Source: JACJXW01 sp964418125 (GTDB taxonomy: Bacteria > Bacteroidota > Bacteroidia > Chitinophagales > Saprospiraceae). From it: 64,000 nt of DNA. Under the pieces are notes generated by a model. That model ran no database searches. It saw nothing but the letters and a program-made list of their open reading frames with translations, and was not told the origin of the DNA. Positions 43,701 through 51,969 of the stretch are shown one piece after another. A program made the position numbers and the translations under genes. The stretch covers positions 1 through 64,000 of the forward strand of contig CAYQKY010000024.1 in assembly GCA_964418125.1 (NCBI GenBank), given 5' to 3'. Position 1 is the first letter of the stretch. Every line of letters begins with the position of its first letter.

Positions 43701-46700
43701 AGATCTTCAACAACGCCGGGGCGCTTTCGCTGTCCCATTGCATCGTTCAGAACGGGTACAACGGGCAGGGAAACCAGGAAGCCGTTCAGGATGCCAACCC
43801 TCAGTTCCTGGACGCGGACAACGGCAACCTCCACCTCTCTCCCTGCTCCCCTGCCGTCAATGCGGGCCGCAACGAATTCCTGCCCTCCGATGACTTTGAC
43901 CTGGACGGCGACCTCGACAGCCTGGAAAGGTTGGAGATCGACCTGGAAAGTAATAACCGTTTCTTTGAAAACATCGCCGACCTGGGCGCCCTGGAATGGA
44001 ATGGCGCCCCTTCCCGCCTGGATACCCTCGAGGCCCAGATCACCGGAATCAGCTGCACCGGGTTTTGTGACGGCAGCATTGAGGCGCAACCGGTAGGAGG
44101 AGTGCCCGAATACAGCTACCTCTGGTCTACCGGCGATACGACGAACACCGTCAACGGCCTTTGCACCGGAACTTATCTGCTCACCGTTTCCGACAATTAC
44201 GGATGCCGGGATACCGCCAGTTTTCAAATCGAAGAAAGCGAACCGCTCCTGGCCAACGCCGGCCAAAACCAGGCCATCTGCCTGGGCGCTTCGGCCACCC
44301 TCAATGCTTCGGCTACGGGAGGAGACGGCAACTACTCCTTCTCCTGGAGCGATGGCCTGGGCAATACGGCCTCGGTGAGCGCCACTCCTTCCGCCTCTGC
44401 CGAATACGTCGTTGAAGCCACTGACGGGCGGGGTTGCACCAGCCGGGATACCGTTCTGGTACAAGTTGTTGACAACCCCCTGCCGGTCATCAACGGAGAC
44501 AGCAGCTTTTGCCGGGGGGAAGGAACGACCTTCGAAACCGGCGCCTTCGAATCCTATCTCTGGTCGACCGGAGACACCACCAGCTTTATCGTAACCGATC
44601 AGGAGGGCATTTATAGCGTAACCGTTGCGGACGAGTTTGGCTGCACCGGAGAAGCGTCTATTAATGCCAGCGCAGTGGAAACGCCCATGCCTCAGGTCAC
44701 CGGCAGCCTTTCCTTCTGCCCCGGAGGATCTACTACGCTCGATGCCGGGGAGTATGAAAACTACCTGTGGTCAACCGGCGGCTTCACCCGGACGGTAACG
44801 GTCAATACCGAAGGCTCCATCACCGTCACCGTCGTCAACGCGGAAGGATGCACCGGGCAGGCTGTCGTTGAGGTCACCGAAAGGCCGGAACTCACGCCAC
44901 AGGTCAGGGGGGAGCTGTTTTTCTGCTCCGGAGCTTCCACCCTGCTCGACGCGGGGGGATACGAAAGCTACCAATGGTCGACCGGCGATACGATCCGGGC
45001 CATCTCCGTAAACCAAAGCGGGACATTCAGCGTCACCGTTACCGACGAATTCGGCTGTACCGGCGTTTCTTCAGTGCAAACTACCCGGAACCCTACCATA
45101 GTGCCGGAGATCACCGGTGAGCTTTTCTTCTGCCCGGGTTCCACCACAACCCTCGACGCCGGCGCTTACGCGGGCTACCTCTGGTCGACCGGAGATACCA
45201 CCCGGACGATAACCGCCGACACGGGAGGCATTTACACCGTCATCGTCACCGATGAGTTCGGCTGTACCGGGCAGACTTCCGAACTGGCCACCCTGGGCAC
45301 GGCACCCATGCCGCAGATCAGCGGCCAGCTTACCTTCTGCACCGGCGCCTCCACCACCCTCGACGCCGGCGCATTCGAAAGTTTTCTGTGGTCGACGGGG
45401 GATACCACCCAGGCCATTTCCGTCAACACCGCCGGCGCCTACAGCGTCACGGTTACCAATGAACAGGGCTGCCCGGGAACAACAACGGTGGAGGTAATTG
45501 AGGTTTCCGGCTTAATGCCGGAGGTCAGCGGACAGTTATCTTTCTGCCCGGGCGATTCCACTATCCTCGATGCGGGCGCCTACGCCGATTACCTGTGGTC
45601 TACCGGAGATACTACCCGGGCCATCACAGTAGTGTCGGAAGGCCTTTACAGCGTCACGGTATCGGACGGGCAGGGTTGCTTCGGAGATACCATCGTGCAG
45701 GTGTCCCAAAGCGCGGCGCCCATGCCTCAGATATCCGGCCCGCTCACCTTCTGCCCGGGGTCCACCGCCACCCTGGACGCCGGTAGTTTCAGCAGCTACC
45801 TGTGGTCAACGGGCGACACCACCCGGGCCATCACGGTTAATACAGAAGGCCCCTACACCGTCACGGTAACCAACGAGCAGGGCTGTTCCGGGGAAGCGTC
45901 GGCAGAGGTAATGCAGAGTGAGTTGCTCATGCCGCAAATTGTCGGCCCGTTGTCTTTCTGTCCCGGCGATTTCACTACGCTAAGTACAGGAACCTTTGAA
46001 AGCTACCTGTGGTCCACCGGTGACACGACACAGGCCATAACCGCCAGCGAGGAAGGCACTTACAGCGTTACCGTTTCCGACGGACAGGGCTGCTCCGGGG
46101 AAGCGGCCGTGGACGTCACGGAGAACGATGCGCCAATGCCGCAGATCAGCGGCCAACTCTCTTTCTGCCCCGGCGACTCCACCGTCCTGAGTACCGGGAT
46201 GTTCAACGGCTACCTATGGTCCACCGGCGATACCACCCAAACCATAACTGTCAGCGAGGAAGGCACTTACAGCGTAGCCGTCACCGGCGAGCAGGGCTGC
46301 TCCGGAACGGCGGCCGTGGAAGTCACCCAGGATGGCGCGCTCATGCCGCAGATCAGCGGGCAGTTATCCTTCTGCCCCGGCGGCGGCACCACCCTCGATG
46401 CCGGAACCTTCGGCGGCTACCTGTGGTCGACCGGCGATACGACGCGGGCGATCATTGTCAGCCAGGAAGGGGCCTACAGCGTCACGGTATCCGACGGGCA
46501 AAGTTGTTCCGGGGAAACGGCGGTGGAAGTCATGGAAAGCCCCCTGCCCGATGCAGCGATCATCGCTTCCGCCCAAACCGTATGCGCAGGCGAAAGCCTG
46601 GAATTGCTGGCCGATGGGGCCGGCACTTTCGAATGGCTGGATACTACCGGCACGCTGAAAATTACCGGCCCGGAAAGCGCATTGGTTTCCCCCGGGAGTA

Positions 46701-47287
46701 CCTCCGTTTTCTTCCTCATCGGATCCAATGAATGCGGAACGGATACGGCCGGCATTGAAATTACCGTGCTTCCTGCACCGGAGGTGGAAACGGGCGAGGC
46801 GCCCAGGCTCAGGGCCGGCGAGGCCTTCACGCTGATAGCAACCGGGGCGGATCAGTACGAATGGATACCCGGTACTTTTCTCGATTGCACCGACTGCCCG
46901 AGCCCGGTGATAACGCCCGATTCTTCGATCACTTACCTGATCGTCGGAATTAGTGAGAACGGCTGCCGGGATACGGCACGCCTTTCCATAGAAGTATTCC
47001 CGGAGGACGCCCCCCTGATCGACCCCATTAACACCATCACCCCCAATGGTGACGGAGTGAACGATTTCTTTGTCATTCCCGAACTGGCGTTCTACCCGGG
47101 CCACAAGCTGTCCATCTTCAACCGCTGGGGGGATGTCGTTTTCGAATCGCGCAACTACGGTGGGGGCTGGGACGGCACCTACAAGGGTAAGCCCTTGCCC
47201 GCCGGCACCTACCTCTATGTGCTGGTAGTCGAGAAAAACGGCGAGCCCTACGCCATCCGCAAAACCATTACCATCATCCGAGAGTAA
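40742..47287 (+). CDS. Giant type IX-secreted surface protein with beta-helix and tandem repeats (2181 aa)
   Basis: The N-terminal signal peptide ends near PGAGQ. Residues about 30-555 and 556-1115 are two copies of a right-handed beta-helix region, each beginning YVD and containing SWAEAYPNLQDAL or SWADAFIDLQDAL, then YGGFAG, PTILSGDIG, GNTCSL and FYGNTA. Residues about 1115-1180 are an SprB-like repeat (TGFCDGSIEAQPVGGVPEY). About residues 1247-1936 are ten tandem 69-aa Ig-like repeats, each with PQISGQLSFCPG, YLWSTGDTT and YSVTVTDEQGCSG forms. The protein ends in a T9SS type B domain (NTITPNGDGVNDFFVIPEL, LSIFNRWGDVVFESRNYGG, PLPAGTYLYVL). It should be an adhesin-like cell-surface fibre. 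The PorP/SprF-like gene starts 11 bp downstream, as expected for type B cargo. Confidence 0.9.
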   Translation: MYFTAPLPGKAIVALTFCVAFMLPTPGAGQVVYVDVNSACTTGCGGSWAEAYPNLQDALANTGSGEVWVARGVYRPVDCNPCSNADREQFFPLKNNVALYGGFAGTETDRQQRDIDANPTILSGDIGLALDSTDNAFRVLIAENADSTAILDGFIVERGNANGPFGFSLGGGLFIDGAGNGTGNPVIRNCIFRRNYATGGGAIGIDGSGNGTIRAEIRNCLFEGNTCSLQAVSRGAAIFVTASVGATIEPQFTGCIFRDNYSGDDGGAIAINVTSTASLNSSYAAVRIDSCLFENNRTEGDFGRGGAIWILTGSNTESRNVISNSRFINNLAGGHGGAIFNRASFALGLANDRIINCFFSGNRSLQDGGALYFRGAEGAINTGQAINCAFLNNQAALNGGAVFTTSFSSAEGITQNQLASCSFYGNTAQLEGGAICLDGAAGGTNGMEVNNSILWNDSAGSGENEIANNGGTASLYHCIIEQSLPPNVDDEGNNQFEDPQYADPAGGNLQLLSCSPGVDAGQNAIVPPFLVSDLDGDERIQNGIIDIGAYESGRLYVDLDATGNDDGSSWADAFIDLQDALKAANPGDQVWVAEGIYYPAECNPCTDAGRRLAFSPRTGVELYGGFAGVEDELAQRDYEAYPTILSGDIGIQNDSTDNAFQVVVLENSGAKTIIDGFIIEEGNADGPFGSSSGGGIYINGTNGGAISPLIRNCTIRNNYATGGGGIGMDGSGGGAIRAEVRNCLIEGNTCSLLAISRGGAVLILGSVGAVIEPQFVGCTFRNNFSGDDGGAIAFQVTSTEQLEPSFAAMRIDSCRFENNRTQGDFGRGGAIWMLIGANTTSKNVISNTGFIDNLSGGNGGAVFNRASFPLGLADDRIINCRFSGNRSLVDGGALYFRGSQQAANTGQAINCIFLNNRATLGGGAVFTTSFSTEEGATQNRLINCSFYGNTALRGGAAYIDGGSGGVNEVEIQNSILWENNASAAGKEIFNNAGALSLSHCIVQNGYNGQGNQEAVQDANPQFLDADNGNLHLSPCSPAVNAGRNEFLPSDDFDLDGDLDSLERLEIDLESNNRFFENIADLGALEWNGAPSRLDTLEAQITGISCTGFCDGSIEAQPVGGVPEYSYLWSTGDTTNTVNGLCTGTYLLTVSDNYGCRDTASFQIEESEPLLANAGQNQAICLGASATLNASATGGDGNYSFSWSDGLGNTASVSATPSASAEYVVEATDGRGCTSRDTVLVQVVDNPLPVINGDSSFCRGEGTTFETGAFESYLWSTGDTTSFIVTDQEGIYSVTVADEFGCTGEASINASAVETPMPQVTGSLSFCPGGSTTLDAGEYENYLWSTGGFTRTVTVNTEGSITVTVVNAEGCTGQAVVEVTERPELTPQVRGELFFCSGASTLLDAGGYESYQWSTGDTIRAISVNQSGTFSVTVTDEFGCTGVSSVQTTRNPTIVPEITGELFFCPGSTTTLDAGAYAGYLWSTGDTTRTITADTGGIYTVIVTDEFGCTGQTSELATLGTAPMPQISGQLTFCTGASTTLDAGAFESFLWSTGDTTQAISVNTAGAYSVTVTNEQGCPGTTTVEVIEVSGLMPEVSGQLSFCPGDSTILDAGAYADYLWSTGDTTRAITVVSEGLYSVTVSDGQGCFGDTIVQVSQSAAPMPQISGPLTFCPGSTATLDAGSFSSYLWSTGDTTRAITVNTEGPYTVTVTNEQGCSGEASAEVMQSELLMPQIVGPLSFCPGDFTTLSTGTFESYLWSTGDTTQAITASEEGTYSVTVSDGQGCSGEAAVDVTENDAPMPQISGQLSFCPGDSTVLSTGMFNGYLWSTGDTTQTITVSEEGTYSVAVTGEQGCSGTAAVEVTQDGALMPQISGQLSFCPGGGTTLDAGTFGGYLWSTGDTTRAIIVSQEGAYSVTVSDGQSCSGETAVEVMESPLPDAAIIASAQTVCAGESLELLADGAGTFEWLDTTGTLKITGPESALVSPGSTSVFFLIGSNECGTDTAGIEITVLPAPEVETGEAPRLRAGEAFTLIATGADQYEWIPGTFLDCTDCPSPVITPDSSITYLIVGISENGCRDTARLSIEVFPEDAPLIDPINTITPNGDGVNDFFVIPELAFYPGHKLSIFNRWGDVVFESRNYGGGWDGTYKGKPLPAGTYLYVLVVEKNGEPYAIRKTITIIRE
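40832..44010 (+). repeat. Tandem duplication of a beta-helix module within the giant surface gene
   Basis: Copy 1 (about 40832-42400) and copy 2 (about 42403-44010) are about 1.6 kb each and encode the same ordered motifs. Both contain YGGFAG, PTILSGDIG, NCxFRRNYATGG-like cores and a closing FYGNTA, NSILW segment. They differ at many positions, so the duplication is old or diverging. Confidence 0.8.
44480..46549 (+). repeat. Ten tandem 207-bp repeats encoding 69-aa Ig-like modules
   Basis: Ten consecutive units of about 207 bp each encode a 69-residue module with an SFCPG start, LDAG, YLWSTGDTTRAITV and YSVTVTDEQGCSG core. The later units (about 5-10) are closer to one another than to the first ones, which points to recent unequal crossing-over at the 3' end. 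Confidence 0.85.
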
Positions 47288-47297
47288 ACCCACTGGC

Positions 47298-48251
47298 ATG
47301 AAAAACTTCTACTTCTTCCTCCTTTTCGGGGCCCTTGCCACTGCGCTGCCCGCTCAGCAGCTGGCCCACTGGGCGCAGTTCCGCTCCTTCGACTACGTCG
47401 TCAACCCGGCCGCTGTGGACCCTTTCGACCCCTATGGTTCCTGGAAAACGATGGACGTAGACCTGGCCTACCGCCGCCAGTGGACGGGCTTCGAGGGCGC
47501 CCCGCAGACGATACTGGCTGCTGCGAAGTACACCAATGAAGACAACCACATGAGCTTCGGCGGTTTTGTCGCCAATGACCAGTTCGGGCCCACCAATTAC
47601 ACCCAGGCGCAACTGTTCTATTCCTACCAGCTGCAGTTTCACCGCTACCGCATCCACGGCCTGTCGATCGGGCTGGGGGTTTCCGGCTCACAGTTTCAAC
47701 TGGACGGCAGTAAGATCAAGGTAGAAAACCTCAACGACAACCTGCTGAGCGACGCCATGCAGTCCCGCTTCTTCCCCAACGCCACCGCCGGCCTCTTCTA
47801 CTACCTGCAGGTAGGTTCCGCCCGGCGCAACCCCAGGTTTCTTTTCAGCGGCCTGTCCGTAGAGCAAAGCTTCCCCGGCGACCTGTACTTCGACGGGCAG
47901 GGCCAGCAGCAGGGCAACCTGAAAAGGGCGCTCCACTACCACGCTTACGCCGGCATTCGGTTCTATTTCGATGATGGTTATGGCTACGCCGAGCCGGTGG
48001 CCTGGGTGAAAAAGGTGTATTATGCGCCCACTAATATCTGGACGGGGGTGCGGGTGGCACTCTTCGATCAGCGCCTCTTCACCGGCGCCGCCATCTCTTC
48101 CGACTTACAGGCGCATCTGCAGCTGGGCGCCGGGCTGGGAGAGAACTGGCAGCTGCATTATTCCAGCTCCTTCTTTCTGGCGAGCACCTTCGAGGCCGGC
48201 GTGGGGCTGACGCATGAGCTGCTGCTGTCTTATCAGATGGGGTGGGATTGA
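47298..48251 (+). CDS. PorP/SprF-family type IX secretion outer-membrane protein
   Basis: A 317-aa barrel with signal peptide (KNFYFFLLFGALATALPAQQ). The early block FRSFDYVVNPAAVDPFDPYG followed by DVDLAYRRQWTGFEGAPQTI is the hallmark of PorP/SprF proteins. The later part alternates strands, ending VGLTHELLLSYQMGWD. Proteins of this family work with the T9SS to secrete and anchor type B cargo. It follows the 2181-aa type B protein by 11 bp, forming a cargo-partner operon. Confidence 0.88.
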   Translation: MKNFYFFLLFGALATALPAQQLAHWAQFRSFDYVVNPAAVDPFDPYGSWKTMDVDLAYRRQWTGFEGAPQTILAAAKYTNEDNHMSFGGFVANDQFGPTNYTQAQLFYSYQLQFHRYRIHGLSIGLGVSGSQFQLDGSKIKVENLNDNLLSDAMQSRFFPNATAGLFYYLQVGSARRNPRFLFSGLSVEQSFPGDLYFDGQGQQQGNLKRALHYHAYAGIRFYFDDGYGYAEPVAWVKKVYYAPTNIWTGVRVALFDQRLFTGAAISSDLQAHLQLGAGLGENWQLHYSSSFFLASTFEAGVGLTHELLLSYQMGWD

Positions 48252-48254
48252 TTC

Positions 48255-48307
48255 GAAGTCGGAAGTCGGAAGGCATTCCAGGGTTCTGACTTCCGCCTTC
48301 CGCCTTC
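48255..48307. repeat. Tandem-word hairpin between converging genes
   Basis: GAAGTCGGAAGTCGGAAG (48255-48272) faces CTTCCGCCTTCCGCCTTC (48290-48307), pairing at 16 of 18 positions. The unit on the left is CGGAAGT repeated, on the right CTTCCGC repeated. It lies between the stops of the PorP/SprF-like gene and the YciO/Sua5-type gene. Similar CTTCCGCCTTCCG words occur singly near 34668. Confidence 0.65.
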
Positions 48308-48313
48308 CCGAAG

Positions 48314-48928
48314 TCAGGCCTCCAACACGCCCGTTCCTTCCCTGATGATAAGCGGCTCGGCCCCGGTGCAATCCACAACGGTAGAGGGGATGTTGCCGCC
48401 GATGCCGCCGTCGATGACCAGGTCCACCAGTTTCTTGTAGTCTTCGTAGATATCGATGGGGTCGGTGAAATATTCCAGGATCTCGTCTTCTGACTTAAGG
48501 GAGGCGGTGAGAATGGGGCGGCCCAGTTCTTCGACGATGGCGATGCAGATATTGTTGTCGGGTACCCGTACGCCGATGGTGCGTTTGCGGTTCTTGAACA
48601 TCTTCGGCACCTGGTTATTGGAGTTGAGCACGAAGGTAAAAGGCCCGGGCAGGTGCTTTTTCATCAGGCGGAAGACCTGGTTGTCGATCTGCTGGGCGTA
48701 CTCGGCAACCTGGCTGATGTCTTTGCAGATAAAGGAAAGGTGCGCCTTAACGGGGTCCAGCCCCCGCAGTTTGCAGATCCGGTCTACAGCTTTGTTGTTG
48801 TTGATGTCACACCCCAGGGCGTAGACCGTATCGGTGGGGTAAATGATGACGCCCCCGTTGTCGAGTACTTCCACCGCCTGGCGGATCTTTCTTCCTTCGG
48901 GGTTTTCCGGATTGATCTTCAGTAACAT
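48314..48928 (-). CDS. YciO/YrdC/Sua5-family protein
   Basis: From ATG 48928 the protein is 204 aa; the upstream alternative start is rejected. Conserved phrases are VLDNGGVIIYPTDTVYALGC, then KLRGLDPVKAHLSFICKDIS, GPFTFVLNSNNQVPKMF, IGVRVPDNNICIAIVEELG and STVVDCTGAEPLIIREGTG. The KxR...S/N nucleotide and threonylcarbamate-binding pattern is present. The family includes threonylcarbamoyladenylate synthase for tRNA t6A. The shorter YciO branch, which this resembles (DCTG, no C-terminal Sua5 domain), has a less certain role. Confidence 0.8.
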   Translation of the reverse strand: MLLKINPENPEGRKIRQAVEVLDNGGVIIYPTDTVYALGCDINNNKAVDRICKLRGLDPVKAHLSFICKDISQVAEYAQQIDNQVFRLMKKHLPGPFTFVLNSNNQVPKMFKNRKRTIGVRVPDNNICIAIVEELGRPILTASLKSEDEILEYFTDPIDIYEDYKKLVDLVIDGGIGGNIPSTVVDCTGAEPLIIREGTGVLEA

Positions 48929-49027
48929 GGAGTTGGGTTTTCTGTAGAAAAAAGCTGGGGGCATCTGAACGCTTTGCTTACAGATGCTCCCGGTAAATGT
49001 AAGGAAAACTTATACTCCAATCAACAA

Positions 49028-50512
49028 TCAATTATCATAATCGTCGTCGTCGTCAAAGAGGTCGTCATCCAGCATGTTGGCCAGCAGGTCGCGGAAGGAA
49101 AAGCTGGACTCCAGGACTTCCTTGTTGATGACGTTGAATTCGGCCAGGCCGTGCAGGGCCAGTTCCATGTAGGTGTAAACGTCATCACCTTTCACATCGA
49201 GGCTGTCTTCGACGAGCTTACGCAGGCCTGCCACCTCGTCCAGCGCCTTGTGAAAGTCTTTCTCGCCGGAGTCGTTGAGCAGGTCCAGCTCGTTACCGCC
49301 GGAGAACCAGGCGCGGATGGTGCCGTAGGGATCTTTCTGTACGCCTTTTTTGAGCTTATCGGGATTGGGGAAGTGGTCGAGGAATGCCTTCTTGACGGCT
49401 TTGCTCAGCAGGGAGATGGCCACCTGGTACGGGCCTTCCTGCTCGCCTTCATAGACCAGTTCCACCTTCCCGGTAACGGAAGGGACCACGCCCCAGAAAT
49501 CGATGATGCGGGCGCGGGCTTTCTTTTCCTGGTTGAGGAGCATACGGCGTTCGGCGGTGCTGACCAGGTTCTCGTAGCCGGAAATGGTCAGGCGGGCGGA
49601 CACGCCGCTCTTCTCGTCGATGTACTCGCTTTCGCGCGCCTCGAAGGCGATCTGCTCGAGCAGCACCTGGAGCAGGTCCGGCACTTCGACGGCCGAGCGC
49701 TGCTCTTCCGCCAGCCGGGCTTCCTGCATGGTGATCTGCCGGGCGACGTCGATGGTCTTGGGGTAGTGGGTCAGGATCTGGCTTTCGATCCGGTCCTTCA
49801 ACGGTGTGATGATACTGCCCCGGTTGGTATAATCTTCGGGGTTGGCCGTGAAGACGAACTGTATGTCCAGGGGCAGGCGCAGCTTGAAGCCGCGGATCTG
49901 AATGTCGCCTTCCTGCAGTATGTTGAACAGGGACACCTGGATGCGCGGCTGCAGGTCGGGCAGTTCGTTGATGACGAAGATGCTGCGGTGGGCGCGGGGC
50001 ACCAGGCCGAAGTGGATCACCCGCTCGTCGGAGTACGGCAGTTTCAGGGTGGCCGCCTTGATGGGGTCAACGTCGCCGATCAGGTCGGCGACGCTCACAT
50101 CGGGGGTGGCCAGTTTTTCCACGTAGCGGGCGTCGCGGTGGACCCACTCGATGGGCGTATCGTCTCCTTTCTCGGCGATGATATCGTGAGCATGCCGGGA
50201 GATCGGGTTCAGGGGGTCGTCGTTGAGCTCACTGCCGGCCACGATGGGCATATATTCGTCCATCAGGGCCACCAGCATGCGGGCGATGCGGGTCTTGGCC
50301 TGCCCCCGCAGGCCGAGCAGCAGGATGTTGTGCCGGGAGAGGATGGCCCGCTCGATATCGGGGAGGACCGTCTCGTCAAAACCTATAATGCCCTGAAATA
50401 TCTTCTCTTTGGACTGCAGTTTCCTGATGAGGTTGCTGCGCAGCTCCTCCTTGATCGTTCGGGGTTTGTAACCGCTTTTCTTAAGTTCTCCTAAAGTCTG
50501 GATGTCCGTCAT
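49028..50512 (-). CDS. MoxR/Mg-chelatase ChlI-like AAA+ ATPase
   Basis: A 494-aa ATPase. Walker A reads LLLGLRGQAKTRIARML (near 65), followed by VSVADLIGDVDPIKAA, the sensor/Walker B region SIFVINELPDLQPRIQVSLF, ILQEGDIQIRGFKLRLPLDI and FTANPEDYTNRGSIITPLKD. These match the MoxR/ChlI branch that chaperones metal or cofactor insertion and works with a von Willebrand A partner; no such partner is in this window. The C-terminal half is helical and the tail is strongly acidic (DDDLFDDDDDYDN). The ATG start is clear, with a divergent 226-bp gap before the lipoprotein at 50739. Confidence 0.82.
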   Translation of the reverse strand: MTDIQTLGELKKSGYKPRTIKEELRSNLIRKLQSKEKIFQGIIGFDETVLPDIERAILSRHNILLLGLRGQAKTRIARMLVALMDEYMPIVAGSELNDDPLNPISRHAHDIIAEKGDDTPIEWVHRDARYVEKLATPDVSVADLIGDVDPIKAATLKLPYSDERVIHFGLVPRAHRSIFVINELPDLQPRIQVSLFNILQEGDIQIRGFKLRLPLDIQFVFTANPEDYTNRGSIITPLKDRIESQILTHYPKTIDVARQITMQEARLAEEQRSAVEVPDLLQVLLEQIAFEARESEYIDEKSGVSARLTISGYENLVSTAERRMLLNQEKKARARIIDFWGVVPSVTGKVELVYEGEQEGPYQVAISLLSKAVKKAFLDHFPNPDKLKKGVQKDPYGTIRAWFSGGNELDLLNDSGEKDFHKALDEVAGLRKLVEDSLDVKGDDVYTYMELALHGLAEFNVINKEVLESSFSFRDLLANMLDDDLFDDDDDYDN

Positions 50513-50572
50513 TCCTGTATCCGGTTTTGTTCAGCGTTGATGTAGATCATTGAAACGCATGAGAGGGGATTT

Positions 50573-50608
50573 GGTTGATTGGGTTGATCGGGTTGATTGG
50601 GTTGATTG
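50573..50608. repeat. Four tandem 9-base repeats
   Basis: GGTTGATTG, GGTTGATCG, GGTTGATTG and GGTTGATTG run from 50573 to 50608, followed by a small hairpin GGGTT/AACCC and a weak partner arm TTAACCAGTCAAC. They lie in the divergent gap between the MoxR-like gene and the lipoprotein gene. Confidence 0.7.
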
Positions 50609-50738
50609 GGTTCGGGGCAACCCCTCATTAACCAGTCAACTTATCCCTTCTCCCCCACTTTCCGCAGATAATATTCCAAATTCCAACCAGTAACGCTTAC
50701 TTTTAAGCAGTTAACTAAATATCCAAAAAACTTTAGCG

Positions 50739-51458
50739 ATGACTAAGAATATTTTCCTTTTGCTGGTAGCCTGTTCCTTTTTTCTGACCGGTTGTATCGA
50801 GACGCTGGAAGAGATCTATCTCAACAAAGACGGCTCCGGTAAATACAACATCACTTTCGATATGAGCGAGTTCTTCAGCAACCCCATGATGAAAGGCCTG
50901 ATCGAAGAGGCTGCCAAGGAAGAGGGTGAAGAAGGCGGTTTCGAACTGGGAGAGGCCGACACCCTGATCTATTTCGGAGAAGGAGGCATGGCGGAAGGCG
51001 TAATGAAGGATGCAGTGATGCGCATGCAAATGAGTGATTCCCTGGGCACTTTTCTGATCAGCATCAACTTCCCTTTTGAAAATGTAGGCCAGATCGATGA
51101 GTTCTTTCAGAAACTCAGGGAAGAAGGCGCCGGCGCCGATGCAGGCGCCATGGGCGGCATGAGCAGCCTGATGATGCCCGGCGGCAAATTCGCCTTCAAA
51201 AAGAAGAGGCTCACCCGCCTGCAGGCCGAGGATGGTGGGGAAAATGAGCTCTTTGCCGGCGAGGACGGCGAGTTCGTCAAGATGTTCTTCAGCGGCGGCA
51301 CCCACACCACCGTTTACCACCTGCCCGGCAAGGTCAGAAAAACGACCATCGAAGGAGCCGAAGTGGACGGCAATACCGTCACCGTTGAACGCCCGCTGAT
51401 CGACCTTATGGAAGGGAAAGTGGGAATGGATGGGGAGATCAGGTTTAAGAATAGATAA
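50739..51458 (+). CDS. Lipoprotein of unknown function
   Basis: A 239-aa lipoprotein (signal MTKNIFLLLVACSFFLTGC, lipobox Cys19). The mature protein starts IETLEEIYLNKDGSGKYNIT, a pattern I associate with beta-rich Bacteroidota lipoproteins that begin with a 'G-x-G-K-Y' strand. A Glu-Gly-rich stretch (EEAAKEEGEEGGFELGEAD) and a Met-Gly-rich segment (AGAMGGMSSLMMPGG, near 140-155) interrupt the strands. No family was recognised. It is followed with four bases between them by the gene at 51463 and probably shares its transcript. Confidence 0.6.
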   Translation: MTKNIFLLLVACSFFLTGCIETLEEIYLNKDGSGKYNITFDMSEFFSNPMMKGLIEEAAKEEGEEGGFELGEADTLIYFGEGGMAEGVMKDAVMRMQMSDSLGTFLISINFPFENVGQIDEFFQKLREEGAGADAGAMGGMSSLMMPGGKFAFKKKRLTRLQAEDGGENELFAGEDGEFVKMFFSGGTHTTVYHLPGKVRKTTIEGAEVDGNTVTVERPLIDLMEGKVGMDGEIRFKNR

Positions 51459-51462
51459 CACC

Positions 51463-51888
51463 ATGATCGACAAGTTCAAAAAAGCCATTCAGGACGCCTC
51501 CGGCGTCCTCCGCGAGCAGGCCGCCAGCCTGGGAGAAGGCGCCAAGGAAAAGACCTATCAGCTGATCGAGGAATGGCTGCAGGTCTTCCCCAAGCTGGAG
51601 ATCTACGGGCTGGAGATCACCAGCTTTTCCCTGGCCGTGGCCCTCAGCCCCGCCCTGGAAGTGGAACTCAGGGGGGAACACGCAAAATTCACCAAAGAGC
51701 GCCTGGACGAGATCATCCACGAAGTGCGCAAAAGCCCGGCGCTGACCTCCGTCTTCACCACCATCCGCACCACCTACAGCCTGCACCGGCGCACCTACGC
51801 CAATCTCGCGGACCCGCTGATCGTCAAGATCCGCATACGGCTCTCGCCGGAGATCCGGGTGTATATCGGGAAGCCGATCGTGGAGTAG
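51463..51888 (+). CDS. Small cytosolic protein of unknown function
   Basis: From ATG 51463 the protein is 141 aa; the longer frame overlapping the lipoprotein is rejected. It begins as an amphipathic helix (MIDKFKKAIQDASGVLREQA), then EEWLQVFPKLEIYGLEITSF, a strand-helix-strand core and an end LSPEIRVYIGKPIVE. No signal peptide or membrane segment. It starts four bases after the lipoprotein stop, so the two are likely co-transcribed. No function is proposed. Confidence 0.55.
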   Translation: MIDKFKKAIQDASGVLREQAASLGEGAKEKTYQLIEEWLQVFPKLEIYGLEITSFSLAVALSPALEVELRGEHAKFTKERLDEIIHEVRKSPALTSVFTTIRTTYSLHRRTYANLADPLIVKIRIRLSPEIRVYIGKPIVE

Positions 51889-51969
51889 GTTTTTTGAGAG
51901 GGGGAGATTGGGGTGCACCAAATGAACAATCACCATGATATATCTATTTATCCCAAAAACTGAAGTAAC

